DNA of 13,210 nt from JBBDYG01 sp040901765 (GCA_040901765.1 JBBDYG010000112.1:1-13210); one strand, 5' to 3'. Positions 1 through 7,563 are shown, counted from the stretch's first letter. Notes: generated by a model not told the origin, from the letters alone. A program made the numbers and translations.

Positions 1-645
1 GCCGACAATGAGCATCTCCGCTCGTTTGTGCGGGACTGGTTTCAGAGTCATGACACCTGCGCGTCTGGTGGATTGTCATTGCAATCGGTGAATTACTCCG
101 ACTATCTCGAATATGTGCGCGGGCAGCTAAAGCTGAACGAAGATGTTCCGACCGCGTTTATCGAATACCTCTATGAACGATCGCCGGAGAGGGCGTTGAT
201 GGTTTTCTATCAAGCCAATCCACAACGACACGCCGCGACCGTCGCCAGGCTACGCGAGATGCAAGAGGAATTGGAAGCCGATCGGCAACAACTAGACGAT
301 GAGGGGGCCAGCGAAACTCCGCAACAACGAAAAGCCGATCGGGAAGAAGAAATACGCCAGAAAGTCGAAAGCGAACTACGACGCGAAGTTCTCCTGGCAG
401 AGCACACTGTCAGCAACGCCATCTGGCTCAAGGAGCACAGATTTGGCGAGGAGTTTCAGAAGGCGTTGCCAGAAGCCACCAGCGAACTAGCGAAACTCGC
501 TAAACATGATGAGTGGTGGGTGCGCCTCTACGTTGCTGAGATAATGCGACAGCATCGCGAACTTCGGCAGCGTGCTGTTGTCCAGCGGCTTGCGTCCGAC
601 AGCAACTCGCTGGTGAGCAAGGCCGCCACATTTGCTGAAGAATAA
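1..645 (+). CDS. Hypothetical protein, 3' end of a gene that starts before the window
   Basis: The frame is open from base 1 (ADNEHLRSFV...) to a TAA at 643-645, so this is the last 214 codons of a longer gene. A GTG at 28 is in frame but lacks any special support as a start. No family was recognised. Roughly residues 75-130 are very rich in Glu, Arg, Gln and Lys and look like a coiled coil. The last ~50 residues (ELAKLAKHDEWWVRLYVAEI onwards) resemble an amphipathic HEAT-type helical pair. The coiled coil and HEAT calls are inference from composition. The gene converges on the next minus-strand gene, with only 5 bp between the two stop codons. Confidence 0.6.
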   Translation, partial: ADNEHLRSFVRDWFQSHDTCASGGLSLQSVNYSDYLEYVRGQLKLNEDVPTAFIEYLYERSPERALMVFYQANPQRHAATVARLREMQEELEADRQQLDDEGASETPQQRKADREEEIRQKVESELRREVLLAEHTVSNAIWLKEHRFGEEFQKALPEATSELAKLAKHDEWWVRLYVAEIMRQHRELRQRAVVQRLASDSNSLVSKAATFAEE

Positions 646-650
646 AAGTC

Positions 651-902
651 TCAATTGATGGCTACGCCTTTTCGACTCCGCACGCGCCCCGCGATTCGAT
701 CGGGGGTAACATCAGGTTCGGGATAGGTTCTCGATTCGTAGTCGACGACCAGTGTCGAGAGCAGTTCTAGTAACTCTGCGGCGCCCTTGGGCGGGCGGGG
801 CTGCATGTGCTGTTCAATAAAATTCAATGCACGGCGATACTCGCGCGAACTATGGATTGGCCGCGGAGTAAAATTCAAGAGCAGGATTTGGTACTCGGTC
901 AT
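651..902 (-). CDS. Small protein resembling the N-terminal part of HigA-type antitoxins, no HTH
   Basis: An 83-84 aa protein. Its central stretch (PRPIHSSREYRRALNFIEQH, then ELLELLSTLVVDYESRTYP) resembles from memory the N-terminal segment of HigA/COG5499-type antitoxins. There an 'I-x-t-e-x-d-Y-x-x-A-l' motif leads to 'L-x-x-L-v-x-a-Y-E-x-x-x-Y-P'. In antitoxins an Xre-like HTH would follow, but here the chain ends after a short basic tail (GRVRSRKGVAIN). No toxin gene adjoins it. Two starts are possible: GTG at 905, whose G is the last base of the dprA stop (TAGTG), or ATG at 902, one codon on; I prefer the ATG. The touching arrangement suggests translational coupling with dprA. Function unknown; the antitoxin resemblance is a family-level inference. 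Confidence 0.7.
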   Translation of the reverse strand: MTEYQILLLNFTPRPIHSSREYRRALNFIEQHMQPRPPKGAAELLELLSTLVVDYESRTYPEPDVTPDRIAGRVRSRKGVAIN

Positions 903-904
903 CA

Positions 905-2023
905 CTAAATCCTGACCACGTGCATGCCGCTTGTGCGGCGGATGAGGCGGCGCATTTCTAGCACGCTGATCGTGGCTAGCACGCGGTGGACCGGCAAGCC
1001 GCTGGTGGCGACTACGTCGTCGATCAAGGTCGGCGACGTGGCAATAGCTTGCAGCACTTGTTGCTCCAGTTCATTCAGGTTTAGCTCCGCGGCCGTGCGA
1101 ATCTCGCCCCCTTCGTCGCGTTTAATGCCTTCGACCAGATAGCCAAGTTCCTCGATAATGTCGTCTACGGAGGAAACGAGTTTCGCGCGATCTTGAATCA
1201 GCCGGTGGCAACCGCGCGACAAGCGGCTGTCGATCGGCCCAGGCACGGCGAACACTTCGCGGCCCTGCTCGCCGGCGTGCCTGGCGGTGATCAGCGCGCC
1301 CGATTGATCGGCCGCTTCGACCACGACAGTTCCCAAGCTCAAGCCGCTGATCACGCGATTGCGCTGTGGAAACGAACCGCTCAGCGGCTTCATGCGGGGC
1401 GGCGCTTCGCTCATCAGGCAGCCTTGTTGGGCGACTTCGTCGGCCAGGTCGCGATGCTCGGGCGGATAGAGCTCGAGCAAGCCGCCGCCCAGCACGGCGA
1501 TGGTCCGTCCACCGGCCCGCAATGCCCCGCGATGGGCGGCGGCGTCGATGCCCCGCGCGAGTCCGCTCACGATCGTGAAGCCGGCCCGCGCCAGAGCCGA
1601 CGCAAGCTCTTCCGCGCACTTGAGTCCATACCGCGAGGCGTGGCGCGTACCGACGATCGCAACCGCCAGTTGATCGGCCTCGAGCAGTGTGCCGCGCAGG
1701 TAAAGCACGCCGGGCGGATCGTGGATTTCGCGCAGCATGCGCGGGTAGCCATCGTCCGAGAGCGTGAGCAACTCGATGCCGTGCCGCGCTGCATCGTCCA
1801 ACTCGCGTGCCGCGTGAGCCTCGTCGGGGGCCATTGCGATTTGGGCGGCAAGCTTCGGACCGATGCGATCAACGCGGCACAACTCATCGCGATCGGCGCG
1901 AAGGATCGCCGTGATCGAGCCGAACCGGGCGAGCAAATTTTGCCGCAGCCGGGGGCCGACTCCCATCACGAGCGACAGCCGAACCTCGGCCAGCAACTCG
2001 GGATCGTAGGCGACGGCATCCAT
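905..2023 (-). CDS. dprA: DNA-processing protein DprA (Smf)
   Basis: DprA binds incoming single-stranded DNA during natural transformation and loads RecA on it. The full domain set is visible (residues counted from the upstream TTG at 2050). A helix-hairpin-helix segment spans about 25-75 (VMGVGPRLRQNLLARFGS, DRIGPKLAAQI). The Rossmann-like DprA core spans about 95-300, with AIVGTRHASRYG, SGLARGIDAAAH, VLGGG, YPPEHRDL, FPQRNRVISGLS, SGALITARHAGEQGREVFAVPG and GCHRLIQDRAKL. A winged-helix C-terminal domain spans about 325-381. Length (372-381 aa) is normal. I chose the ATG at 2023 (MDAVAYDPELLAEVRL) because homologues usually begin just before this segment; TTG at 2050 is the longer option, and neither has a clear ribosome-binding site. 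It lies 103 bp (76 bp from the TTG) downstream of the regulator gene and touches the small gene after it. Transformation in this organism is not shown by the sequence. Confidence 0.95.
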   Translation of the reverse strand: MDAVAYDPELLAEVRLSLVMGVGPRLRQNLLARFGSITAILRADRDELCRVDRIGPKLAAQIAMAPDEAHAARELDDAARHGIELLTLSDDGYPRMLREIHDPPGVLYLRGTLLEADQLAVAIVGTRHASRYGLKCAEELASALARAGFTIVSGLARGIDAAAHRGALRAGGRTIAVLGGGLLELYPPEHRDLADEVAQQGCLMSEAPPRMKPLSGSFPQRNRVISGLSLGTVVVEAADQSGALITARHAGEQGREVFAVPGPIDSRLSRGCHRLIQDRAKLVSSVDDIIEELGYLVEGIKRDEGGEIRTAAELNLNELEQQVLQAIATSPTLIDDVVATSGLPVHRVLATISVLEMRRLIRRTSGMHVVRI

Positions 2024-2125
2024 AAAGCGGCCATACGGCGGCAGGCGCAAAGAAAAATCCGCACCAGTTGCGACAGCGAGATTATCGTCTGTCGTGGCGC
2101 GGATTGCAAATCGCGTGAAAATCGC

Positions 2126-2824
2126 CTAAACGCCCACTTCGCTAGTTTCGGCAAGCTCGCAAGATTGAGCGGGCAAGTCGGCTTCACACACCAGTCTCAC
2201 CAGTTCCGCGAGGCTCTTGGCCTCCATTTTTCGCATGATCTTCGACCGGCGAAGCTCCACGGTGCGAAGGCCAATCGTCAGCAACTGGGCGATCTGCTTG
2301 TTGGCCATGCCGTCGAGCATGGCGTCGAGCACCTGCTTTTCGGCCCGCGTTAAGCTCGTCAAACGGTCCCGCAACTCCTGGGTACGTTTGAACGATTGGC
2401 GATGCTGCCTGCCAGCTTCGGATGCCTGCTGGACCGCAGCCTGAAGCCGTTCTTCGAGGCAGGGCAGGGGCACAACATCGGCTGCGCCTTGCCGCATAGC
2501 GGCGACGGCGTTCTCCACATTTACATCGGGTGACACAACAACCACCGGTATTCCGGGCAGCTTGGAATGAATCTCAGCTGTTGTGGAGTGTTTGAGCAGA
2601 GAATCGACCTCACCCACTAAAAGCACGCAATCGCCGCTATTACCGTTCATCGATGCCTTGGTCGATTCCAAGCCACTTTTAGCGTGAGTGACCCAATCGG
2701 CGGTATTGGCAAAGCGCTGGCTGGCAATCCCCGACGATTGAAGCATGTGGATCACGTTGTCGGCAGCCTGCGGTTCGGCGCTGATAACGGCAACACGTAC
2801 GGAGTTCTGCGAATTTCCAGTCAT
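2126..2824 (-). CDS. LuxR/FixJ-type regulator with a phosphoacceptor-less pseudo-receiver
   Basis: A 232-aa protein. Residues 8-135 have the alternating strand/helix pattern of a response-regulator receiver domain: VRVAVISAEP, then GDCVLLVGEV, IPVVVVSPD, AVAAMRQGAADVVPLP. Residues 155-215 are a LuxR-family HTH (LTRAEKQVLDAMLDGMANKQIA, TVELRRSKIMRKM). The receiver looks non-phosphorylatable. The acidic pair after strand 1 reads SAEP, the position for the acceptor Asp (about 70) reads Val-Gly, and the invariant Lys before the final Pro is Leu (VVPLPC). It probably acts by protein level, partner binding or a ligand rather than by a kinase; that is inference. No histidine kinase is in the window. 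It lies upstream of dprA in the same direction and may share its transcript. The ATG at 2824 has no evident Shine-Dalgarno. Confidence 0.85.
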   Translation of the reverse strand: MTGNSQNSVRVAVISAEPQAADNVIHMLQSSGIASQRFANTADWVTHAKSGLESTKASMNGNSGDCVLLVGEVDSLLKHSTTAEIHSKLPGIPVVVVSPDVNVENAVAAMRQGAADVVPLPCLEERLQAAVQQASEAGRQHRQSFKRTQELRDRLTSLTRAEKQVLDAMLDGMANKQIAQLLTIGLRTVELRRSKIMRKMEAKSLAELVRLVCEADLPAQSCELAETSEVGV

Positions 2825-3119
2825 GGTTCGATTATCGATTCGCGTCTCAAAAGGATATCGCCTCCACGATGATCCAAACGAGACAGGCTATAAGAAGCAA
2901 AAACAATGCCAATCTGTGTGCGTTCCGTGCGCCAACAGAAAATGATGAGACGAAGCGGCCACCGCGGGGGCGGCTTTGCCGTTCCGTCCTCCCTTAAAAT
3001 GTAGCGCACTAACGATTGTTCGGCCAGCCGTCGATGCTTGCCAGGGCCACCTGGCGGGCACGCGAACGCTAAAAAATACGGAAAACTCTCGAAAAGCCTG
3101 CGCTGACCCGAAATTGCGG
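2825..3119. other. Intergenic region between aroB and the regulator gene
   Basis: About 295 bp with no credible gene. A 62-codon minus-strand frame at 2821-3009 overlaps the regulator start and has no family resemblance, so I do not call it. The segment should contain the end of the aroB transcript and the promoter of the regulator-dprA block. An inverted repeat GCCAGG-GCCA-CCTGGC lies at 3040-3055 and a T-rich run (minus strand) near 3070-3076, but they are not arranged as a standard intrinsic terminator. No convincing sigma-70 promoter was seen. Confidence 0.5.
3040..3055 (-). terminator. Possible hairpin downstream of aroB
   Basis: A perfect 6-bp inverted repeat (GCCAGG / CCTGGC) with a 4-nt loop lies about 65 bp after the aroB stop. 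No U-run follows it on the minus strand, so intrinsic termination is doubtful. It may instead be a 3'-end stabilising hairpin or chance. Confidence 0.2.
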
Positions 3120-4223
3120 CTAGGGGCCAGTTTCCCCTAACGAGCGGGACACGTCTTCACTTCGCGCGTCCTGAACCAGCACAACCTCCCCGATTCGGGT
3201 AGGCAGGACAAATCTCAAGCGACCGTCCTGCACTTTTTTGTCGTGCCACATAAGTTTCTGCACTTCATCGTGGGGAAGATCGGGCACGGTCGTCGGCAGT
3301 CCTAGTGCCGTAAGCAATTCGAGTTGCCGGCTGGTCACCGATTGGTTCACCATGCCGCGCCGCTCGGCAAGTCGCGAGGCGCACAGCATGCCGATGGCCA
3401 CCGCCTCGCCGTGGAGCAAGTTTTCGTAACCCGAGGCGGCCTCGAAGGCGTGCGCGAACGTGTGGCCATAGTTGAGGATCGCCCGTCGGCCCGTCTCTTC
3501 GCGTTCGTCGTCCTGGACGACCTGGGCCTTCAGTTGGCAGCTTCGCTCGATCAGGTACATGAGCGCCGCGGGGTCGCGGCGATTGATCTCCGCGACGTGT
3601 AGTTCGAGATATTCGAAGAACTCGGCGTCCATGATCACGCCATACTTGACCACTTCCGCCATGCCGGCGCGGAATTCACGTTCGGGCAGCGTCTTAAGCA
3701 CATCGACGTCGATCATCACGCCGCGCGGCTGCCAGAAGGCGCCCACCATGTTTTTAGCCGAGGAGAGGTTAATGCCAACTTTACCGCCCACCGAACTATC
3801 CACCTGTGCCAGGAGCGAAGTAGGAATCTGAAAGAAGGGCAGGCCGCGCGCAAATGTCGCGGCTACGAAACCCGCCAGGTCTCCCACGACACCGCCGCCC
3901 ACCGCGACGACGACGGATTGTCGATCGGACCCTTCGTCGAGCATCGACTCCCACAAGTCGGCTGCCACATCGGCGCATTTGCTCGATTCGCCGGCGTCGA
4001 CCACCATGACTTCGAGTTCGATCCCCTCTTCGGTCAGCCGCTCGGCAACCGGTTCGCCGACGATCGGATCGACGTTGGTGTCGGTGATGAGCACTATGTG
4101 CGAGAGCTTCGAGCGCGAGGCGATGAAATCGACGAGGCCGGGCAGGGTGCCGTGGCCGATCTCGATGTCGTAGCTGCGGTCAGCCAGTTCGACGCGAACG
4201 GTGCGAGTGGTGGAACTTGGCAT
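3120..4223 (-). CDS. aroB: 3-dehydroquinate synthase
   Basis: AroB converts 3-deoxy-D-arabino-heptulosonate 7-phosphate to 3-dehydroquinate, the second step of the shikimate pathway, in the cytoplasm, using NAD+ and a divalent metal. The 367-aa length is normal. Diagnostic segments are DAGESSK (77-82), VAVGGGVVGDLAGFVAATFARG (107-127), IPTSLLAQVDSSVGGKVGIN (133-152) and GMAEVVKYGVI (187-197). The three expected metal ligands are E190, H254 (NYGHTFAHAFE) and H271 (LHGEAVAIGM), in the spacing seen in E. coli AroB. The ATG at 4223 directly follows the stop of the 73-aa gene (TAAATG), so the two are almost certainly cotranscribed and translationally linked. Nothing looks damaged. Confidence 0.97.
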   Translation of the reverse strand: MPSSTTRTVRVELADRSYDIEIGHGTLPGLVDFIASRSKLSHIVLITDTNVDPIVGEPVAERLTEEGIELEVMVVDAGESSKCADVAADLWESMLDEGSDRQSVVVAVGGGVVGDLAGFVAATFARGLPFFQIPTSLLAQVDSSVGGKVGINLSSAKNMVGAFWQPRGVMIDVDVLKTLPEREFRAGMAEVVKYGVIMDAEFFEYLELHVAEINRRDPAALMYLIERSCQLKAQVVQDDEREETGRRAILNYGHTFAHAFEAASGYENLLHGEAVAIGMLCASRLAERRGMVNQSVTSRQLELLTALGLPTTVPDLPHDEVQKLMWHDKKVQDGRLRFVLPTRIGEVVLVQDARSEDVSRSLGETGP

Positions 4224-4445
4224 TTACTGCAATCGGGCCAGGTCGTCTGGCGTAACGACGATCTTGCGGCAGAAACCCGTGTGGGTACGGACATACTCCA
4301 AGCCCGGCGCTTGATCGGGCTGCGAGTGGAGTAACCGCTCCAGCCGTGCCCGCTCCGCGTGGGGCATGTCTTCATACTCGGCGGGCCATTCGGTTTCGGT
4401 CTCCACGACCAAGGCTTCCCGATAAGGATCGAACGTATCTGCCAT
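4224..4445 (-). CDS. Small conserved-looking hypothetical protein upstream of aroB
   Basis: A 73-aa acidic soluble protein, starting ATG at 4445 and stopping TAA at 4226-4224, immediately before the aroB ATG. No known domain was recognised. Visible features are an N-terminal acidic half (ETEWPAEYEDMPHAERARLE) and one Cys in THTGFCRKIVV; there is no signal peptide or membrane segment. The zero-base junction with aroB supports a real, coexpressed gene. It is the first gene after the mobile element, and its upstream region faces the element boundary. Confidence 0.75.
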   Translation of the reverse strand: MADTFDPYREALVVETETEWPAEYEDMPHAERARLERLLHSQPDQAPGLEYVRTHTGFCRKIVVTPDDLARLQ

Positions 4446-4478
4446 GAATCGAAGTAGTGTAAAACTTCACGTGGAGCC

Positions 4479-4495
4479 GGGCCGCCACGCGGCCC
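4479..4495. repeat. 17-nt perfect hairpin in the leader of the aroB operon
   Basis: GGGCCGC-CAC-GCGGCCC is a perfect 7-bp stem with a 3-nt loop, about 35-50 nt upstream of the ATG at 4445 on the transcribed minus strand. It has the same geometry as the REP-like palindromes at 4604-4782, though a different sequence. It could affect leader structure or be another genome-wide palindrome. Confidence 0.5.
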
Positions 4496-4538
4496 AAGGA
4501 TACGCAGCGCCGGTTGATCCTACGCAACGTGTGGCTTT

Positions 4539-4572
4539 AGTATACTGGGCAATAGCCGCCCGCACAGGCGGA
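4539..4572 (-). promoter_or_regulatory. Candidate promoter of the 73-aa gene/aroB operon
   Basis: On the minus strand a good -10 hexamer, TATACT, lies at 4544-4539. The hexamer at the right distance upstream is a poor -35 (CTGTGC, 17-nt spacer). It would give a leader of roughly 85 nt holding the 4479-4495 hairpin. Whether this DNA is chromosomal or supplied by the inserted element is not clear. Confidence 0.3.
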
Positions 4573-4586
4573 CCTCAACGCACAGG
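4561..4586. repeat. Pair of 8-bp direct repeats
   Basis: CGCACAGG occurs at 4561-4568 and again at 4579-4586 (18-bp period), just outside the recombinase stop. This may be a protein-binding site, part of an attachment site, or chance. Confidence 0.3.
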
Positions 4587-6587
4587 AGCAGTGCAAAGTA
4601 GTAGGCACTCTCCGAGTGCCGTAACGGAACCGGTGAAAAACATAGCAATTTGGCGGGACAGCGACGGCACACGGAGCGTGCCCTTGGTTATAGATTTGCT
4701 CTTCCGTTGGCGTTTGGTAGTAGAGAGGGTCTCAGCGCCCGGGTGTACGCTCCCGTCGCTGCCGCCCGCCTCCGGCGGGCAGCCACTACCTGATGAATTG
4801 TACTCAAAATCGGGTCGATTCCCGACAGCAGTTATCACACCGCTCTTAAGCACGCGTTTGGGACGCTTGCCGCGGGGATTATCTTGGAACCGAAGCCAGA
4901 GTCGTATGTCTAGGCGGCGCAGCAACTCGCCGAGACGTTGACGTGCGGCACGATCATCGGAGAAGTCTCCCAGGTTGTCCAATAGTCGCATGGCGTCGTC
5001 GACCACCTCATCCGGTGATGCTAAGCTGTTGGCAGCTCTGCCACACTCTGCGAGCTGACGCTCCAGCTCGCGCGCGTCGCGCTCGAGTTTTTTAAATTCG
5101 GCTTCGATCGACTTGAAGACGGCGCCATCTTTGGCCCGCGCCAAATTTGTTCCAACGAGATCGCGCTCTTTCCTAACCTTTGCCAGCTGCTTTTCCAGCA
5201 GCTTGTGGCCGCTGATTTGCTCACTCGCGGATGATACCTGGCGAGCAGCAAACACCCGTCGCAACTGCTCTCGCAGTGCCGCTCTGCCCCCACAGCGCGA
5301 CACAAGTTGCAGCAGCAGCTGCCAAACGAACTGAAGAGTCATCTCGCCATCGACCGTGTTTCGCCGACACTCGCCCCCGTTGGATTTCAGATAGCGGGAG
5401 CAGGCGTAGAGACTGCGACTGCCTTCCCCGAGTCCGTATAGCGGCGCGCCGCAGCCGTCGGTCGCATCGATAATTCGGCTCGATAGAGGATATTTGGCCG
5501 GGTCGGTTGCCCGCGGGATGCCACGAGTGGACGCTCCCCGTTCGGCCGCAAGTTTCTGACAGGCTTCGAACAATTCGGGATCAGCACAGGCTTCGTGCCC
5601 AGATTGGCTACGGATGACTTGTTCGGAAGGCGCCGGCAGCCATTTGACGGTTCCATCCGTGTTGAAATCGCAATCATCAAGCGGCCGCGGACCGTCAGGG
5701 CCCACCCGGCGATGCTTGCCTCTCGCCCGCCTGCCAAATTCCTGCTCACCCACAATCGCGCGGTTAGCGCAAAGCCGGCTCACCGCCTGGTGGGTCCATG
5801 TGCTGCCCCCCGGGCTTGGAATCTTCATGCGGTTGAGGTGCTGCGCGATGCGTTTATTGCCCCATTCTTGCTCGCCCTTAAGCTGCAGAATGTATAACCA
5901 TACTTTGATCTTCTCTGGATCGTTCGGGCGGTTGACGATGCGACAACCCTCCATCTTGACGACTTCGCCGGGAAGGAGCTCACGGATCTCCTTTCCTTCG
6001 GCATCGATAAGGACTCGGGCGAAGCCGTACGGCGGTCGGCCGCCCGTGCAAAAACCTTGTTTTGCATTACGCAGCTGGGTCTCCAAGACCCGCTGCGAGA
6101 GCTTGTTGAGAAAGTCTCCGTTTTGCGCGTACTCGAACATCGATAGGACGTCGTCAGCGATGTATTGCTGGCCGCGCTGACGAGGCGGTGCCACGCGGTT
6201 CACGAACACGATCGTGATCCCGGCGTACTGAAGCTCGGCCTCGAGCTGCATTCCCTCCGTGGGCATCTCCGGCCGCGCGAGCCGGTCCGACAGGTAAGTG
6301 AACACATGGCTCACACGGCGATCACGTAGTGCTGCCTCGCGGAACGCCGTGAAAGCGGGGCGATCGAGCACCGAGCCAGAGACGCCGTCGTCAAGAAAAA
6401 TGTCCTTGTACTGCGGCAGGCCGTGAGTAAGCATATGCTTCAAATCGGCATCAGTCGCATCAAGCGCAACGCCATGGACCTGAGCCTGTTTGCGGGCCCA
6501 TGCGAGCTGCACCTCAAAGGAGCTTTCTTGCTTCGTAGTGCTGCGGCGCAGATAGACCACGCCGCGATCTTTGGGGCGGTCTGTCAT
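4575..6587 (-). CDS. Large serine recombinase (integrase-type)
   Basis: Site-specific recombinase, probably the integrase of this element. Residues 8-165 form the resolvase/invertase catalytic domain. The nucleophile is Ser16 in VVYLRRSTTKQ (canonical Y-x-R-x-S), and YLSDRLAR carries the conserved active-site Arg residues. A 'Recombinase' DNA-binding domain follows at about 185-290 (GRPPYGFARV, NKRIAQHLNRMKIPSPGG, TWTHQAVSRLCANRAIVGE). A zinc ribbon at about 350-400 is degenerate: one Cys in GCGAPLYG, then YACSRY and GGECRRNTV. A coiled coil spans about 445-505. The last ~70 residues look like read-through of non-coding DNA and cross the three REP-like palindromes, so the ancestral stop was probably near residue 595. 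The ATG at 6587 overlaps the TGA of the gene before it (ATGA), with GGAG 11 nt upstream. The gene ends 129 bp from the aroB operon start. Confidence 0.93.
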   Translation of the reverse strand: MTDRPKDRGVVYLRRSTTKQESSFEVQLAWARKQAQVHGVALDATDADLKHMLTHGLPQYKDIFLDDGVSGSVLDRPAFTAFREAALRDRRVSHVFTYLSDRLARPEMPTEGMQLEAELQYAGITIVFVNRVAPPRQRGQQYIADDVLSMFEYAQNGDFLNKLSQRVLETQLRNAKQGFCTGGRPPYGFARVLIDAEGKEIRELLPGEVVKMEGCRIVNRPNDPEKIKVWLYILQLKGEQEWGNKRIAQHLNRMKIPSPGGSTWTHQAVSRLCANRAIVGEQEFGRRARGKHRRVGPDGPRPLDDCDFNTDGTVKWLPAPSEQVIRSQSGHEACADPELFEACQKLAAERGASTRGIPRATDPAKYPLSSRIIDATDGCGAPLYGLGEGSRSLYACSRYLKSNGGECRRNTVDGEMTLQFVWQLLLQLVSRCGGRAALREQLRRVFAARQVSSASEQISGHKLLEKQLAKVRKERDLVGTNLARAKDGAVFKSIEAEFKKLERDARELERQLAECGRAANSLASPDEVVDDAMRLLDNLGDFSDDRAARQRLGELLRRLDIRLWLRFQDNPRGKRPKRVLKSGVITAVGNRPDFEYNSSGSGCPPEAGGSDGSVHPGAETLSTTKRQRKSKSITKGTLRVPSLSRQIAMFFTGSVTALGECLLLCTAPVR
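4604..4682. repeat. Inverted pair of REP-like palindromes
   Basis: The first palindrome is GGCACTC-TCC-GAGTGCC at 4604-4620 (perfect 7-bp stem). The second is GGCACAC-GGA-GCGTGCC at 4666-4682 (6 of 7 pairs). Their loops are complementary (TCC versus GGA), so the two sit in opposite orientation about 45 bp apart, like a bacterial interspersed mosaic element. I recognise this type as common in planctomycete genomes, from memory. Both lie inside the 3' end of the recombinase frame. Confidence 0.65.
4764..4780. repeat. Third 17-nt palindrome
   Basis: GCCCGCC-TCC-GGCGGGC is a perfect 7-bp stem with the same TCC loop as the copy at 4604-4620. It encodes about residues 602-608 of the recombinase frame (CPPEAGG). 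Confidence 0.65.
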
Positions 6588-7079
6588 CGTTGGTTCGACT
6601 CCAAGGGGACACAGTGGCTCTCAAGCAGCAGTTCCGCTAGTTCAGCGAGGAGCTGCTCCGGATCCTGAGTGAGGGAATAATCGAGACGAACCGAACTGCC
6701 CTGCAGTCCGTCCCACGATAGATGTCTGAACGACCATAGCAGGAGCCGATTACCTATTTCGACGTGGGGAAGTCGAGCGGCACAACCATCCGCCAGAGCG
6801 TGGGGCGTCAGTCAGGACTGCCTCGCTCGGTGGAAAATCGTAGTCGGGCGTCGCCCTGGCACCGGCCCATTCGCACGCTTCCAGCTGTAGACCGACGTCG
6901 AGTGCGATCAGCACCTCTCGCACCAGCTGCGGCGGGGAACTTTTGCGTCGGCACCACGCGCGGAGCTGCTTATGTTGGCCTAGGTACGAAGCCACCCGGT
7001 CGGCCCGCCGCTCCGCGCTGCAGATGATGCCGGCCACAAAATCGCGAACGTCGCCAAATGCGTCTGAGGTCTGATCCAT
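6584..7079 (-). pseudogene. Unknown protein upstream of the recombinase, split by a 1-nt frameshift
   Basis: The first frame starts at ATG 7079 (MDQTSDAFGDVRDFVAGIIC) and runs to about 6813 with normal protein-like composition (LVREVLIALDVGLQLEACEW), then gives an Arg/Ser-rich end with a stop near 6750. If one nucleotide is skipped at about 6809-6813 (in CTGACTGACG), the chain continues as TPHALADGCAARLPHVEIGN, RLLLWSFRHLSWDGLQGSS, QDPEQLLAELAELLLESHC. It then stops at TGA 6586-6584, overlapping the recombinase ATG. The joined product is about 164 aa. The coherent second half and the ATGA junction argue that it is one gene coupled to the recombinase. No family was recognised; a recombinase accessory role is inference from position. 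A sequencing error or a real mutation would look the same. A longer start at 7139 is possible. Confidence 0.6.
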
Positions 7080-7563
7080 AGTCTCGCTCGACTCACTAAT
7101 TGACCTGCACCGACAGCTTTTCTGTAGTGCTAGCTGCATCCTGCCCCCTTAAGCTGCGGATTGTCAATCTCATTTGAGGTTTGCTTCAGATGGGCCGAAA
7201 ATGCACTGGGAAAAGCCTCCTTTTTGGAACGGCGTCCCGATCGCTCTACGTCGGGCGCCATCGTCGCCTCGCGACAATCGCTGCTCCACGTGCTCCCTTG
7301 AGATGGACTTGGCGAGCGACATACGGAGTAGGCGGGGGTTGTCCACAGCAAACGTATCCCCTAGGTGGCGCGTCCCGGGCGCAACGTCCTCAACGGGTAA
7401 TCGACGGCAGCGAGCCGCGGCACGGAGAACTCCGGCAGCCGCCGGCCAGCAAGCGGCAACAATAAACGGAGGATTATTTTTGCGCTGCGGGGCATGACGG
7501 CGCGATTGGCGAGGCGTCTGCCGTAGTGCGAAAGCCTAATCATCCGGCACACAGTTCAAGCGA

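Noticed and set aside
20..38. Third copy of the CTCGTTTGTG...CGGGA motif from 7946-7985
   Set aside because: The match is short, lies in a coding frame and is far from the element; probably chance.
1193..2353. 386-codon plus-strand frame opposite dprA and the regulator
   Set aside because: It is antisense to two clear genes, has no family resemblance and is His/Gln/Arg-rich, as shadow frames are.
4604..4780. CRISPR-like array
   Set aside because: The palindromes differ in sequence and orientation and have unequal spacing; they fit REP-like elements, not CRISPR repeats, and no cas genes are present.
7096..7173. 25-codon minus-strand frame (MRLTIRSLRGQDAASTTEKL...) just upstream of the recombinase partner gene
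   Set aside because: Composition is plausible for a leader peptide, but there is no Shine-Dalgarno and no homologue I recognise; too short to support.
7468..7526. Strong GGAGG followed by tiny frames (TTG or ATG, 5-10 codons)
   Set aside because: No frame of useful length follows; it may be a lost gene start or chance.
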